Of a stretch of 64,000 bases of DNA, positions 1-8,669 are shown piece after piece. Numbering within the stretch: position 1 is the first letter of the stretch; each line of letters begins with the position of its first letter. Origin of the DNA: Pseudomonas paracarnis (GTDB lineage: Bacteria; Pseudomonadota; Gammaproteobacteria; Pseudomonadales; Pseudomonadaceae). The DNA lies in the NCBI RefSeq assembly GCF_904063055.1, contig NZ_CAJFCN010000006.1, positions 1 through 64,000 on the forward strand, read 5' to 3'. The translations under genes were made by a program, and so were the position numbers. The notes below the pieces were generated by a model, which saw only the letters and a list, made by a program, of their open reading frames with translations, was not told the DNA's origin and made no database searches.

Positions 1-157
1 TGGTCGAGAACAATAGCTCACGAGAATACTGCCGTTGCCGGTGTTCTTCGAAAACCTGATCAATCCACTCGGGGGCAATAGCCTGCTGCAGCGCCAGTTT
101 GGCCATGACACTGGCAGGTGCTTTTTTCTCGAAACGCGCTAGAACTTCCGCCCACAT
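1..157 (-). CDS. IS4-like transposase, N-terminal fragment cut by window edge
   Basis: The ATG at 157 opens a frame that runs off the left edge of the window; 52 residues are visible (MWAEVLARFEKK..., then a stretch ending RQYSRELLFST). The wording resembles the N-terminus of IS4-type transposases common in Pseudomonas, which I recognise by memory only. The DDE catalytic residues lie outside the window. Just upstream, at 169-189, is a short inverted repeat (CCCCTGAA, 5 nt, TTCAGGGG) that could be part of the element end. It may be a complete insertion sequence or a remnant. Confidence 0.6.
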   Translation of the reverse strand, partial: MWAEVLARFEKKAPASVMAKLALQQAIAPEWIDQVFEEHRQRQYSRELLFST

Positions 158-168
158 CGTTTAGGTAC

Positions 169-189
169 CCCCTGAATGAATTTCAGGGG
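169..189. repeat. Short inverted repeat at the probable IS end
   Basis: CCCCTGAA at 169-176 is the exact reverse complement of TTCAGGGG at 182-189. It lies between the transposase start and the end of the converging DMT transporter gene. It may be an IS terminal structure or a terminator-like hairpin. The other end of the element is outside the window, so the terminal inverted repeat cannot be confirmed. Confidence 0.4.
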
Positions 190-220
190 ATTTTACAGAA
201 GACCTTGAAAGGGCTGGCGC

Positions 221-1177
221 TTAAACCGACATCCGCAGCCGCCGGGCCCTGAGCCCGGCGAGCAGCGAAGGCGCCAGCGCCACCATCGCCGAGCCCGTCA
301 CCACCACTAGCGCCCCCACATACCCCAAGGCATTGATCTCTTCGGCTTGCACATAGTCCGGCCATAGCCACGCCGCTACCGCCACGGCTACGAAGGTCAC
401 CAGGGGCGTCAACGCCAGGGTTGCACTGACCCGCGAAGCTTCCCAATGCGCCAGGGCTTCGGCAAATGCGCCGTAGGCCACCAGCGTATTCATGCAGCAC
501 GCCAGCAGCAGCCAGCCTTGCAGCGGGCTCAACTGCAACGCCTCCAGCGGATGTGCCCAAGGGGTGAGCAACAGCGCGCACGACAGATAGATCACCATCA
601 TCACCTGCAGCGAATTCCACACCGTCAGCAACTGCTTCTGACCCAGTGCATAGAACACCCAGATGGTGGTGGCGAGCAGGATCGTCAGCACACCGGCGGT
701 GTAGGTGCCCATGGACGTCAGCAATTCCACCAGACGTTGGTTGAAGAACAAACCAAAGCCTGCGATCAGCACCAACAACCCCACTCCCTGCCCCAGGCTG
801 AAGCGCTCCTTGAACACAAACACACTGGCTACCATCAGAAAGATCGGCCCCATCTGCACCACCAACTGCGCCGTGCCCGGGCTGAGCATTTTCAGGCCCA
901 CCAGGTACAACACGTAGTTGCCCACCAGGCCACACACCGCCATGCCCACCAGCCACCCACCCTTGGGGCCAAGCACTTTGCGGCTGGGCAGGCGTTTGGT
1001 GGCGGCCAGGTAAACGAACAGGCACGTGCCCGCTACCATGAGGCGAAACCAAGTCACAGTGATCGGGTCCATCACCTGCAACACTTGCTTGAGCTTGATC
1101 GGGAGAATGCCCCACAGAAACGCGGTCAGCAGGGTCAGGAAGAAACCGTAGACCCAGCGGCCGGAAGAGATGTGCAT
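221..1177 (-). CDS. EamA/DMT-family transporter
   Basis: This is a predicted inner-membrane transporter of the drug/metabolite transporter superfamily, about 318 residues, with roughly ten hydrophobic segments in two EamA halves. The first half has the typical LLTAFLWG and ITVTWFRL segments and the second starts near GVLTILLATTIWVFYAL. The C-terminus is basic (GLRARRLRMSV). The substrate cannot be told from sequence; relatives export amino acids or metabolites. The start MHISSGRW at 1177 has a GGGG stretch a few bases upstream. An alternative ATG at 1213 adds 12 residues but has no ribosome binding site. Its stop lies close to the IS end on the left. Confidence 0.8.
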   Translation of the reverse strand: MHISSGRWVYGFFLTLLTAFLWGILPIKLKQVLQVMDPITVTWFRLMVAGTCLFVYLAATKRLPSRKVLGPKGGWLVGMAVCGLVGNYVLYLVGLKMLSPGTAQLVVQMGPIFLMVASVFVFKERFSLGQGVGLLVLIAGFGLFFNQRLVELLTSMGTYTAGVLTILLATTIWVFYALGQKQLLTVWNSLQVMMVIYLSCALLLTPWAHPLEALQLSPLQGWLLLACCMNTLVAYGAFAEALAHWEASRVSATLALTPLVTFVAVAVAAWLWPDYVQAEEINALGYVGALVVVTGSAMVALAPSLLAGLRARRLRMSV

Positions 1178-1389
1178 GAGTGCCCCAGATGCCAGAGGAA
1201 GTGGAGCAGGCATTCTAGGGGCAAGTCACTGAGTTCGGATACGTCACAGTCTTGAATGGGGGAGCTGGCTTGCAAGCGATGGCCATAGGCATCTATATAA
1301 ATTTCATAGGTTGTTGCAGCCAACGGTAACCACGATGCGAAGCGAGCCGCTCTTGATCTGGCTCTTGATCTGCTTTTGATTTTGATCTT

Positions 1390-1665
1390 AAGCGCCCCGT
1401 TAAACCACGCTGGCCGAACGCAGGTTTGAATTCGTGGGTAACCCGGCAGGACGCCGGGTTAGCCGCCCCGCGCCATGGATGGCGCGTGGCGGCGGCCCAC
1501 GGATTCAAGCCTGCGTTCGGGCACACCGAGCCTAGGCGAGGTGCCGAGTGGTGGGGCAAGAGCCCTTTGGTTACTTTGGGGCTTTTCCAAAGTGACCCGC
1601 CGTCAGGCGGAACCCTAGGTGGCCGTTACCGCAGAAATGGATATGTACTCGCTATTACAGTGTCG
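1390..1665. repeat. Long structured intergenic repeat with nested inverted repeats
   Basis: The outer arms 1414-1438 and 1496-1520 pair over 25 positions with two mismatches. Inside them are AACCCGGC/GCCGGGTT (about 1440-1461) and GCGCCATGGATGGCGC. The tail reads through AGCCCTTTGGTTACTTTGGGG and GGCCGTTACCGCAGAAATGG. I recognise this text as a long dispersed intergenic element common in P. fluorescens-group genomes and often mis-annotated as small hypothetical proteins. That recognition is from memory; other copies are not in this window. Confidence 0.7.
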
Positions 1666-1675
1666 CCTGCCAGGC

Positions 1676-1776
1676 CGCCTTCGCGAGCAGGCCCGCTCCC
1701 ACAGTTGGGTTGTGGGGTGTCAGGGAGAGAAGTATCGGCTAGTAGGCCGTCATCGCAGGCAAGCCAGCTCCCACAT
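1676..1776. repeat. Pair of REP sequences
   Basis: TCGCGAGCAGGCCCGCTCCCAC (1681 onward) and ATCGCAGGCAAGCCAGCTCCCAC (1752 onward) are two REP units in the same orientation, directly following the longer repeat element and just before the thiolase stop. Confidence 0.75.
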
Positions 1777-1810
1777 TAGCCCTCCCACACTGGCGCTGTT
1801 CCAACCGCAA

Positions 1811-2995
1811 TCAGCGTACGGCTTCGAAGAGTCCGGTGGCGCCCATCCCACCCCCCACGCACATGGTGACAATCCCGTAACGCAGGTTGCGCCGTTGCAG
1901 CTCGCGCACCAGGTGCCCCACCTGCCGCGAGCCGGTCATGCCGAACGGGTGCCCGATGGAAATCGAGCCGCCGTTGACATTGTATTTGGCATTATCGATC
2001 TCCAGGCGATTGCGTGCGTAAAGGCACTGGGAAGCAAAGGCCTCATTGAGTTCCCACACGTCGATGTCCGCCACCTGCAAGCCCTTGGCCTTGAGCAACT
2101 TGGGCACCGAGAACACCGGGCCAATGCCCATTTCATCCGGCTCGCAACCGGCCACGGTAAAGCCCCGGAAGAACGCCTTGGGCTTGAGCCCCAGTTCCAG
2201 AGCTTTTTCCAGGCTCATCACCAGGGTCATCGACGCACCGTCGGAAAGCTGCGAGGAGTTACCTGCCGTTACCGAGCCATCCTCGGCAAATACCGGCTTC
2301 AGGCCGCTGAGGCTGGCCAGGGTGGTGTCCGGGCGGTTGCAGTCGTCACGGTCGACCACGCCATCCAGGATCTGCACCGTGCCAGTGTTCTTGTCCTCGA
2401 CCTTGTACTTGACCGCCATCGGCACGATTTCATCGTTGAACAAGCCATCAGCCTGGGCCTGGGCGGTGCGCTGCTGGCTTTGCAGCGCGTAAAGATCCTG
2501 GTCTTCGCGGCTGACGTGATAGCGGCGCGCAACGATTTCGGCGGTCTGGCCCATGGGCAAGTAAATGCCCGGCACCTGTTCCTTAAGCAGCGGGTTGATC
2601 AGGTTATCGGTGTTGACGCTCTTCATGGTCAGGCTGATGGACTCCACGCCACCGGCAACAATGATGTCGCTGCAGCCCGAAGCGATCTGGTTGGCGGCAA
2701 TGGCAATCGCCTGCAAGCCCGACGAACAGAAACGGTTGAGGGTCATGCCCGCCGTACCGGTGCCCAGTTGCGAGAGCACCGCCACGTTACGCCCGATGTT
2801 ATAGCCCTGGGCGCCTTCGTTGGAGCCGGCACCGACGATGCAGTCTTCTACCGTCGCAGGGTCGATACCGTTGCGGGCCAGCAGCGCATTGACACAATGG
2901 GCCGCCATGTCATCGGGGCGGGTCTGGTTGAACTTGCCGCGAAAGGACTTGGCCAGGCCGGTTCGCACGCTGTCGACGATCACTACTTCACGCAT
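1811..2995 (-). CDS. Thiolase (acetyl-CoA C-acyltransferase)
   Basis: This is a 394-residue thiolase of the FadA/acetyl-CoA acetyltransferase superfamily. It condenses or cleaves acyl-CoA thioesters in the cytoplasm, in beta-oxidation or acetoacetyl-CoA metabolism. The catalytic set is complete: Cys90 in NRFCSSG, His349 in IGHPFGMTG and Cys379 in MCVGGGMG. Length fits the family. GAGG lies about 7 nt upstream of the ATG. The next gene upstream on the same strand is pap; I recall the same adjacency in P. aeruginosa (PA3454-PA3455). No hydratase/dehydrogenase partner gene is nearby, so the degradative versus biosynthetic role is open. Confidence 0.92.
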   Translation of the reverse strand: MREVVIVDSVRTGLAKSFRGKFNQTRPDDMAAHCVNALLARNGIDPATVEDCIVGAGSNEGAQGYNIGRNVAVLSQLGTGTAGMTLNRFCSSGLQAIAIAANQIASGCSDIIVAGGVESISLTMKSVNTDNLINPLLKEQVPGIYLPMGQTAEIVARRYHVSREDQDLYALQSQQRTAQAQADGLFNDEIVPMAVKYKVEDKNTGTVQILDGVVDRDDCNRPDTTLASLSGLKPVFAEDGSVTAGNSSQLSDGASMTLVMSLEKALELGLKPKAFFRGFTVAGCEPDEMGIGPVFSVPKLLKAKGLQVADIDVWELNEAFASQCLYARNRLEIDNAKYNVNGGSISIGHPFGMTGSRQVGHLVRELQRRNLRYGIVTMCVGGGMGATGLFEAVR

Positions 2996-3087
2996 GGGCT
3001 ACCTCGATCTTGTGGTTGTTGATCGAGGATAGAGCCGGGCCAGGCCGACCGCGATGATCATTCACTGCGTGGATGCAAAAGCATGGG

Positions 3088-4602
3088 CTATTTCTTTTTC
3101 TTTTTGTCGTGCTTGTCGCTTTTATCAAACGCCTCTTCCAGCGCACGGTTGATGGTGCGCAGCACCTTGACCCGCGCCCAGCGTTTGTCGTTGGCTTCTA
3201 CCAGGGTCCAAGGCGCCACCTCGGTGCTGGTGCGGTCAACCATATCGCCCACCGCCGCGCGGTAGTCGTCCCACTTGTCGCGATTGCGCCAGTCGTCTTC
3301 AGTAATCTTGAAGCGCTTGAAGGGGATTTCTTCACGGGCCTGGAAGCGTTCCAGCTGCGTCTCCTTGTCGATGGCCAGCCAGAACTTGACCACGATCACG
3401 CCCGCATCGCGCAGTTGCTCTTCGAAGTCATTGATCTCGCCATAGGCGCGCATCCAGTCCGCTGGGGTACAGAAGCCTTCGATGCGCTCCACCAGCACGC
3501 GACCGTACCAGGAGCGGTCAAACACGGTGAACATGCCGCGCGCCGGGATCTTCTGCCAGAACCGCCACAGATAAGGCTGGGCCCGTTCGTCTTCGCTGGG
3601 CGCGGCAATCGGCACGATGTGGTACTGGCGTGGGTCCAGTGCTGCCGCCACACGGCGGATCGCCCCGCCCTTGCCTGCCGCGTCGTTGCCCTCGAATACA
3701 CTCACCAACGCGTGCTTGCGCATGCGTTTGTCGCGCATCAGCCCAGAGAAGCGCGCCTGCTCGGTAATCAGTTGTTCTTCGTAATCATCCTTGTCCAGGC
3801 GCAGGGTCATGTCGAGGCTGTCGAGCAGGCTCTTTTGGTCCACCGAGGCAAGCAACGGCGCCGGGTTCATGCCGCTGGCCTTGACCTTGGCCTGCTTCAG
3901 GGCACTTTGCAGCCCATCGAGCAGGATCTTGCCCACGGTCAGCCCCCGGTAATGGGGGTCGACGCCTTCGATCACATGCCACGGCGCGTAATCGCGGCTG
4001 GTGCGGCGCAGCACCCGCTCACCGAAATGTACGAACTTGTCGTAGGTCCTGGACTGCTGCCAGTCCAATGGGCTGATACGCCAGCTGTGCAGCGGGTCGT
4101 CGGCCAAAGCCTTGAGGCGCGCCTTCATCTGTTTTTTGGACAGATGGAACCAGAACTTGAAGATCAGCGCACCTTCATCGCAGAGCATCTTTTCCAGGCG
4201 TTCGGCGCCGGCAATGGCCTGGTCCAGCCGCGCATCCTTGATCTGCCCATGCACGCGGCCTTGGAGCATCTGGCTGTACCAGTTGCCGAAGAAAATGCCC
4301 ATGCGGCCCTTGGCCGGCAGTTGCCGCCAGTAGCGCCAGGCCGGTGGGCGCGCCAGTTCTTCGTCGGTTTGCTGGTCGAAGGTGCGCACTTCGATCAGGC
4401 GCGGGTCCATCCATTCATTGAGCAGCTTGACGGTTTCACCCTTGCCCGCGCCCTCGATGCCGTTGATGAGGATGATCACCGGGAAGCGCTTCTGCTGTTG
4501 CAGCTCGTACTGAACTTCCAGCAAGGCTTCACGCAGGGCTGGCACCTCGGCGTCGTAGGTGTCTTTGTCGATGGCGTGACCGATTTCGGCGGATTCGAAC
4601 AT
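3088..4602 (-). CDS. pap: Polyphosphate:AMP phosphotransferase (double PPK2 domain)
   Basis: Transfers phosphate from polyphosphate to AMP, giving ADP. The protein of 504 residues carries two PPK2 domains, each with a Walker-A-like loop: GIEGAGKGE at about 48-56 and EGNDAAGKGG at about 304-313. This duplicated layout is that of Pseudomonas PAP. The open frame extends to 4683, but MFESAEIGH at 4602 matches the family N-terminus and has GGAG just upstream, so I chose it. The C-terminus is a run of lysines. It is divergent from mnmC across about 150 bp. Confidence 0.93.
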   Translation of the reverse strand: MFESAEIGHAIDKDTYDAEVPALREALLEVQYELQQQKRFPVIILINGIEGAGKGETVKLLNEWMDPRLIEVRTFDQQTDEELARPPAWRYWRQLPAKGRMGIFFGNWYSQMLQGRVHGQIKDARLDQAIAGAERLEKMLCDEGALIFKFWFHLSKKQMKARLKALADDPLHSWRISPLDWQQSRTYDKFVHFGERVLRRTSRDYAPWHVIEGVDPHYRGLTVGKILLDGLQSALKQAKVKASGMNPAPLLASVDQKSLLDSLDMTLRLDKDDYEEQLITEQARFSGLMRDKRMRKHALVSVFEGNDAAGKGGAIRRVAAALDPRQYHIVPIAAPSEDERAQPYLWRFWQKIPARGMFTVFDRSWYGRVLVERIEGFCTPADWMRAYGEINDFEEQLRDAGVIVVKFWLAIDKETQLERFQAREEIPFKRFKITEDDWRNRDKWDDYRAAVGDMVDRTSTEVAPWTLVEANDKRWARVKVLRTINRALEEAFDKSDKHDKKKKK

Positions 4603-4756
4603 GGGCAGCTCCGTTTCAAGATGGCTCAAGACTAGCGGATTGGGCCAAGACACGCGCAAGGAAATACAACCCAGCCTTGCCATGGATCAATTCAACGCCT
4701 GTTGATCGGCTAGAATGGCCGCCTTGCCTTTGCCCGCTTTCATTTTATGAGCCGCC

Positions 4757-6757
4757 ATGAACCCCATCACCCACGCCCAGCTCGACTGGGATGACCAAGG
4801 CCGCCCGCATTCGCGGGTATTCGACGACGTGTATTTCTCCGACCAGTCGGGCCTGGAAGAAACCCGCTACGTGTTCCTGGAGCAGAACCGCTTGCAGGAA
4901 CGCTTCGCCGCCTTGCCCACAGGTGGGCGCCTGGTGATTGGTGAAACTGGCTTCGGCACCGGTTTGAACTTCCTCTGCGCCTGGCAGTTGTTCGAACAGC
5001 ACGCAGTCGCCGGTGCGCGGCTGCACTTTGTCAGCGTGGAAAAGTACCCCCTCAGCCATGCCGACCTGCAACGCGCCCTCGCCCTCTGGCCCGAACTGCA
5101 ACCCTTGGCCGAGCAACTGCTGACGCAATACATTGCCATCCACCAGGGTTTCCAGCGCCTGGTACTGGACAATGGCCGCGTGACCCTGACCCTGTTGATC
5201 GGCGATGCGCTGGAACAGTTGCCGCAACTGGACGCCCAGGTCGATGCATGGTTTCTCGACGGGTTCGCCCCGGCGAAAAACCCCGACATGTGGACCGCTG
5301 AGCTGTTCGCCCAACTGGCGCGCCTGGCGGCACCGGGCTCGACCATCAGCACCTTCACCAGCACCGGCTGGGTAAGGCGGCTGATCAATGCCGCCGGGTT
5401 CAAGATGAAACGCACGCCGGGCATCGGCCATAAATGGGAGATCCTGCGTGGGGAGTTTGTCGGTTGGCCCGCCGACTTACCCGCGCTGGCCCCACGTAAA
5501 CCCTGGTTCGCCCGACCACCCGCCATCAAGGATGAACGCCACGCCCTGGTCATCGGCGGTGGCCTGGCCGGTTGCGCGACTGCCGCCAGCCTGGCCGCCC
5601 GGGGTTGGCGTGTCAGTCTTCTGGAGCGCCACGCCGGCCTGGCACAGGAAGCTTCGGGCAACCCACAGGGTGTGTTGTACCTCAAGCTTTCGGCCCATGG
5701 CACGGCTTTGTCCCAGTTGATCCTCAGCGGTTTTGGCCACACCCGACGCCTGCTGGAACACTTGCACCGAGGTGTCGATTGGGACGGCTGTGGCGTGTTG
5801 CAACTGGCGTTTGACGCTAAAGAAACCCAGCGTCAGGCTCAATTGGCAAACGCCTTTGCTCCGGATCTGCTGCAGCTGCTGGACCGCGACCAGGCGCAGC
5901 AAAAGGCGGGAATCGAACTGGCCCACGGCGGGTTGTTTTTTCCACAGGGCGGTTGGGTGCATCCACCCGCGCTGTGCCAGTGGCAGGCGAAACATCCACT
6001 GATTGAAGTGCTCACCCACCACGAGGCCCTGGAACTGCGCCGGCTCGACGACCAATGGCAAGCCCGCGCCGGTGACCGCGTATTGGCCAGCGCCAGTGTC
6101 GTGGTGCTCGCCGGGGCTGCGGAGATCAAGCGTTTCCCCTTCAGTGCAGACATACCGCTCAAGCGCATCCGTGGGCAGATCACTCGGCTGGCGCAAACCT
6201 GCGCGAGTAAAGCGCTGGCCACGGTGGTCTGTGCCGAAGGCTACGTCGCGCCGGCCCGGCTTGGCGAACACACCTTGGGCGCGAGTTTCGACTTCAACAA
6301 TCAAGACCTCACGCCCACGCCCGCCGAACACCATGGCAACCTGCAGATGCTGGGTGAGATTTCTACCGACCTGCTGCAACGCCTGGGTGCTGATCGCTTG
6401 ACACCCGAACAGCTGGAGGGCCGTGCCGCGTTTCGTTGTACCAGCCCCGACTACCTGCCCATCGTTGGGCCACTGGCTGACCATGCGGCGTTTGAGCAGG
6501 CTTATGCGGTACTGGGCAAAGACGCGCGGCAAGTGCCGCAAACGCCATGTCCGTGGCTGCCTGGGCTGTTTCTCAACAGCGGCCATGGCTCGCGTGGATT
6601 GATCACCGCGCCGTTGTGCGGCGAACTATTGGCTGCGTGGCTGAGTGATGAGCCCCTGCCCGTGCCCACCAGCGTGGCCGAGGCTTGCCACCCCAATCGA
6701 TTTGCCCTGCGCGCGCTGGTGCGAGGCCAGGGCGCTGCACAAAAAAAGCCGGATTAA
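4757..6757 (+). CDS. mnmC: Bifunctional tRNA mnm5s2U methyltransferase / FAD-dependent cmnm5s2U oxidoreductase
   Basis: MnmC completes the mnm5(s2)U modification at wobble position 34 of several tRNAs. The C-terminal FAD domain removes the carboxymethyl group and the N-terminal SAM domain methylates the product. The SAM loop GETGFGTGLNF lies at about 62-72 and the FAD-binding VIGGGLAGCATAAS begins near residue 262. The C-terminal half has the DAO-type segments RIRGQITRL and NSGHGSRG. At 666 residues it is full length with both activities fused. The divergent neighbour is pap; a short hairpin lies in the 136 bp before asnO. Confidence 0.95.
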   Translation: MNPITHAQLDWDDQGRPHSRVFDDVYFSDQSGLEETRYVFLEQNRLQERFAALPTGGRLVIGETGFGTGLNFLCAWQLFEQHAVAGARLHFVSVEKYPLSHADLQRALALWPELQPLAEQLLTQYIAIHQGFQRLVLDNGRVTLTLLIGDALEQLPQLDAQVDAWFLDGFAPAKNPDMWTAELFAQLARLAAPGSTISTFTSTGWVRRLINAAGFKMKRTPGIGHKWEILRGEFVGWPADLPALAPRKPWFARPPAIKDERHALVIGGGLAGCATAASLAARGWRVSLLERHAGLAQEASGNPQGVLYLKLSAHGTALSQLILSGFGHTRRLLEHLHRGVDWDGCGVLQLAFDAKETQRQAQLANAFAPDLLQLLDRDQAQQKAGIELAHGGLFFPQGGWVHPPALCQWQAKHPLIEVLTHHEALELRRLDDQWQARAGDRVLASASVVVLAGAAEIKRFPFSADIPLKRIRGQITRLAQTCASKALATVVCAEGYVAPARLGEHTLGASFDFNNQDLTPTPAEHHGNLQMLGEISTDLLQRLGADRLTPEQLEGRAAFRCTSPDYLPIVGPLADHAAFEQAYAVLGKDARQVPQTPCPWLPGLFLNSGHGSRGLITAPLCGELLAAWLSDEPLPVPTSVAEACHPNRFALRALVRGQGAAQKKPD

Positions 6758-6893
6758 AGGCAAGGCGGCGATCTGGCTTATAACTTATCGGTCTAAAACT
6801 CCACGCATAGCACTGGGTCAGTTTCTGGGTACGCGCCCTTTTGGGCGTATTGAGTGTTGACCCCTCCCCAACGGAAAAACCGGTAAGGAACTT

Positions 6894-8666
6894 ATGTGTG
6901 GATTAGCTGGCGAGTTACGCTTTGATCATCAACCTGCCGACCTGGCAGCCGTAGAACGCATCACCCACCACCTCGCCCCCCGAGGCCCCGACGCCTGGGG
7001 CTTTCATGCCCAAGGGCCGATTGCCCTGGGCCACCGCCGCCTGAAGATCATGGACCTGTCGGACGGCTCTGCCCAACCGATGGTCGACGCCCATCTGGGG
7101 CTGTCCCTGGCGTTCAATGGCGCTATCTATAATTTCCCGGAGCTGCGCCAAGAGCTGGAAGCCCTGGGTTACGCCTTCTATTCCGGCGGCGACACCGAAG
7201 TGTTGCTCAAGGGCTACCACGCCTGGGGCGAAGCGCTGCTGCCCAAGCTCAACGGGATGTTCGCCTTTGCCATTTGGGAGCGTGATGCGCAGCGCCTGTT
7301 CATCGCCCGCGACCGTCTGGGGGTCAAACCTCTGTACTTGTCGCGCACCGGCCAACGCCTGCGCTTTGCCTCGGCGCTACCCGCGTTGCTCAAGGGCGGC
7401 GACATCAACCCGATCCTCGATCCGGTGGCGCTCAACCATTACCTGAATTTCCACGCCGTGGTCCCCGCGCCGCGCACGCTGCTGGCCGGCATCGAAAAGC
7501 TGCCGCCCGCCAGCTGGATGCGCATCGACGCCAGCGGCAAGACCGAACAGAAAACCTGGTGGACCCTGCCCTACGGCCCCCATGAGGACGAAAAACACCT
7601 GACCCTGGAAGACTGGACCGACCGCGTGCTCGACAGCACCCGCGAAGCCGTGGCCATCCGCCAACGTGCGGCGGTGGATGTGGGTGTGCTGCTGTCAGGC
7701 GGCGTCGATTCGAGCATGCTCGTCGGCCTGCTGCGTGAAGTGGGCGTGGAGGATTTGTCGACCTTCTCCATCGGCTTTGAAGACGCCGGCGGCGAACGTG
7801 GCGATGAGTTCCAGTACTCAGACCTGATCGCCAAACACTACGGCACCCATCACCACCAACTGCGCATCGCCGAAAGCGAGATCATCGAGCAACTGCCGGC
7901 CGCCTTCCGCGCCATGAGCGAGCCGATGGTCAGCCATGACTGCATCGCCTTCTACCTGCTGTCGCGGGAAGTGGCCAAGCATTGCAAAGTGGTGCAGAGC
8001 GGCCAGGGCGCCGATGAACTGTTCGCCGGTTACCACTGGTACCCACAAGTGGACGGTGCCAGCGACCCGTACGCGGCCTACCGCGAGGCGTTTTTCGACC
8101 GCAGCTACGACGACTACGCGGCGACCGTCGCGCCCCAATGGCTGACCGCCAACGACGCTGCCGGCGACTTCGTGCGCGAGCATTTCGCGATGCCGGGCGC
8201 CGACGCGGCGGTGGACAAGGCCCTGCGTCTGGACAGCACGGTGATGCTGGTGGACGACCCGGTCAAACGCGTCGACAACATGACCATGGCCTGGGGCCTG
8301 GAAGCGCGCACACCGTTCCTCGACTACCGCCTGGTAGAACTGTCGGCCCGTGTGCCGGCCCAGTTCAAGCTGCCCGACGGCGGCAAACAGGTGCTCAAGG
8401 AAGCGGCGCGTCGGGTGATCCCCAGCGAAGTCATCGACCGCAAGAAAGGCTACTTCCCCGTGCCCGGCCTCAAGCACCTGCAGGGCGATACCTTGAATTG
8501 GGCGCGCGAGTTGCTGCTGGACCCGAGCCAGGACCGCGGGCTGTTCAACCCGGCCATGCTCGACCGCTTGCTCACCGACCCGCAAGGCCAATTGACCCCG
8601 CTGCGCGGCTCCAAGCTGTGGCAGCTGGCGGCGCTGAACCTGTGGCTGAGCGAACAAGGAATCTGA
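6894..8666 (+). CDS. asnO: N-acetylglutaminylglutamine amidotransferase (NAGGN synthesis, AsnB-like)
   Basis: A 590-residue asparagine-synthase-type amidotransferase. The N-terminal glutaminase domain begins directly after the initiator with the catalytic cysteine (MCGLAGEL). The synthetase domain has the PPi loop SGGVDSSML at about 268. Because it is followed 3 bp later by ngg and then by the M42 peptidase, it is assigned to making the osmoprotectant dipeptide N-acetylglutaminylglutamine amide rather than free asparagine. This trio defines the pathway described in Sinorhizobium and P. aeruginosa. AAGGAA precedes the ATG. Transcription is probably osmotically induced, but I see no defined control site. 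Confidence 0.92.
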   Translation: MCGLAGELRFDHQPADLAAVERITHHLAPRGPDAWGFHAQGPIALGHRRLKIMDLSDGSAQPMVDAHLGLSLAFNGAIYNFPELRQELEALGYAFYSGGDTEVLLKGYHAWGEALLPKLNGMFAFAIWERDAQRLFIARDRLGVKPLYLSRTGQRLRFASALPALLKGGDINPILDPVALNHYLNFHAVVPAPRTLLAGIEKLPPASWMRIDASGKTEQKTWWTLPYGPHEDEKHLTLEDWTDRVLDSTREAVAIRQRAAVDVGVLLSGGVDSSMLVGLLREVGVEDLSTFSIGFEDAGGERGDEFQYSDLIAKHYGTHHHQLRIAESEIIEQLPAAFRAMSEPMVSHDCIAFYLLSREVAKHCKVVQSGQGADELFAGYHWYPQVDGASDPYAAYREAFFDRSYDDYAATVAPQWLTANDAAGDFVREHFAMPGADAAVDKALRLDSTVMLVDDPVKRVDNMTMAWGLEARTPFLDYRLVELSARVPAQFKLPDGGKQVLKEAARRVIPSEVIDRKKGYFPVPGLKHLQGDTLNWARELLLDPSQDRGLFNPAMLDRLLTDPQGQLTPLRGSKLWQLAALNLWLSEQGI

Positions 8667-8669
8667 TCC

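Larger units (their letters stand above)
1214..1810. other. Intergenic stretch holding repeats, no gene
   Basis: About 600 bases separate the transporter start and the thiolase stop. They hold a 12-bp tandem duplication (GCTCTTGATCTG, twice, 1349-1372), a long structured repeat (about 1390-1665) and two REP sequences. Open frames here have no ribosome binding site and follow repeat sequence, so I call no gene. Confidence 0.7.

Noticed and set aside
1426..1779. 117-codon open frame in the long intergenic repeat
   Set aside because: It is made of repeat and REP sequence; such frames are frequent misannotations in this group.
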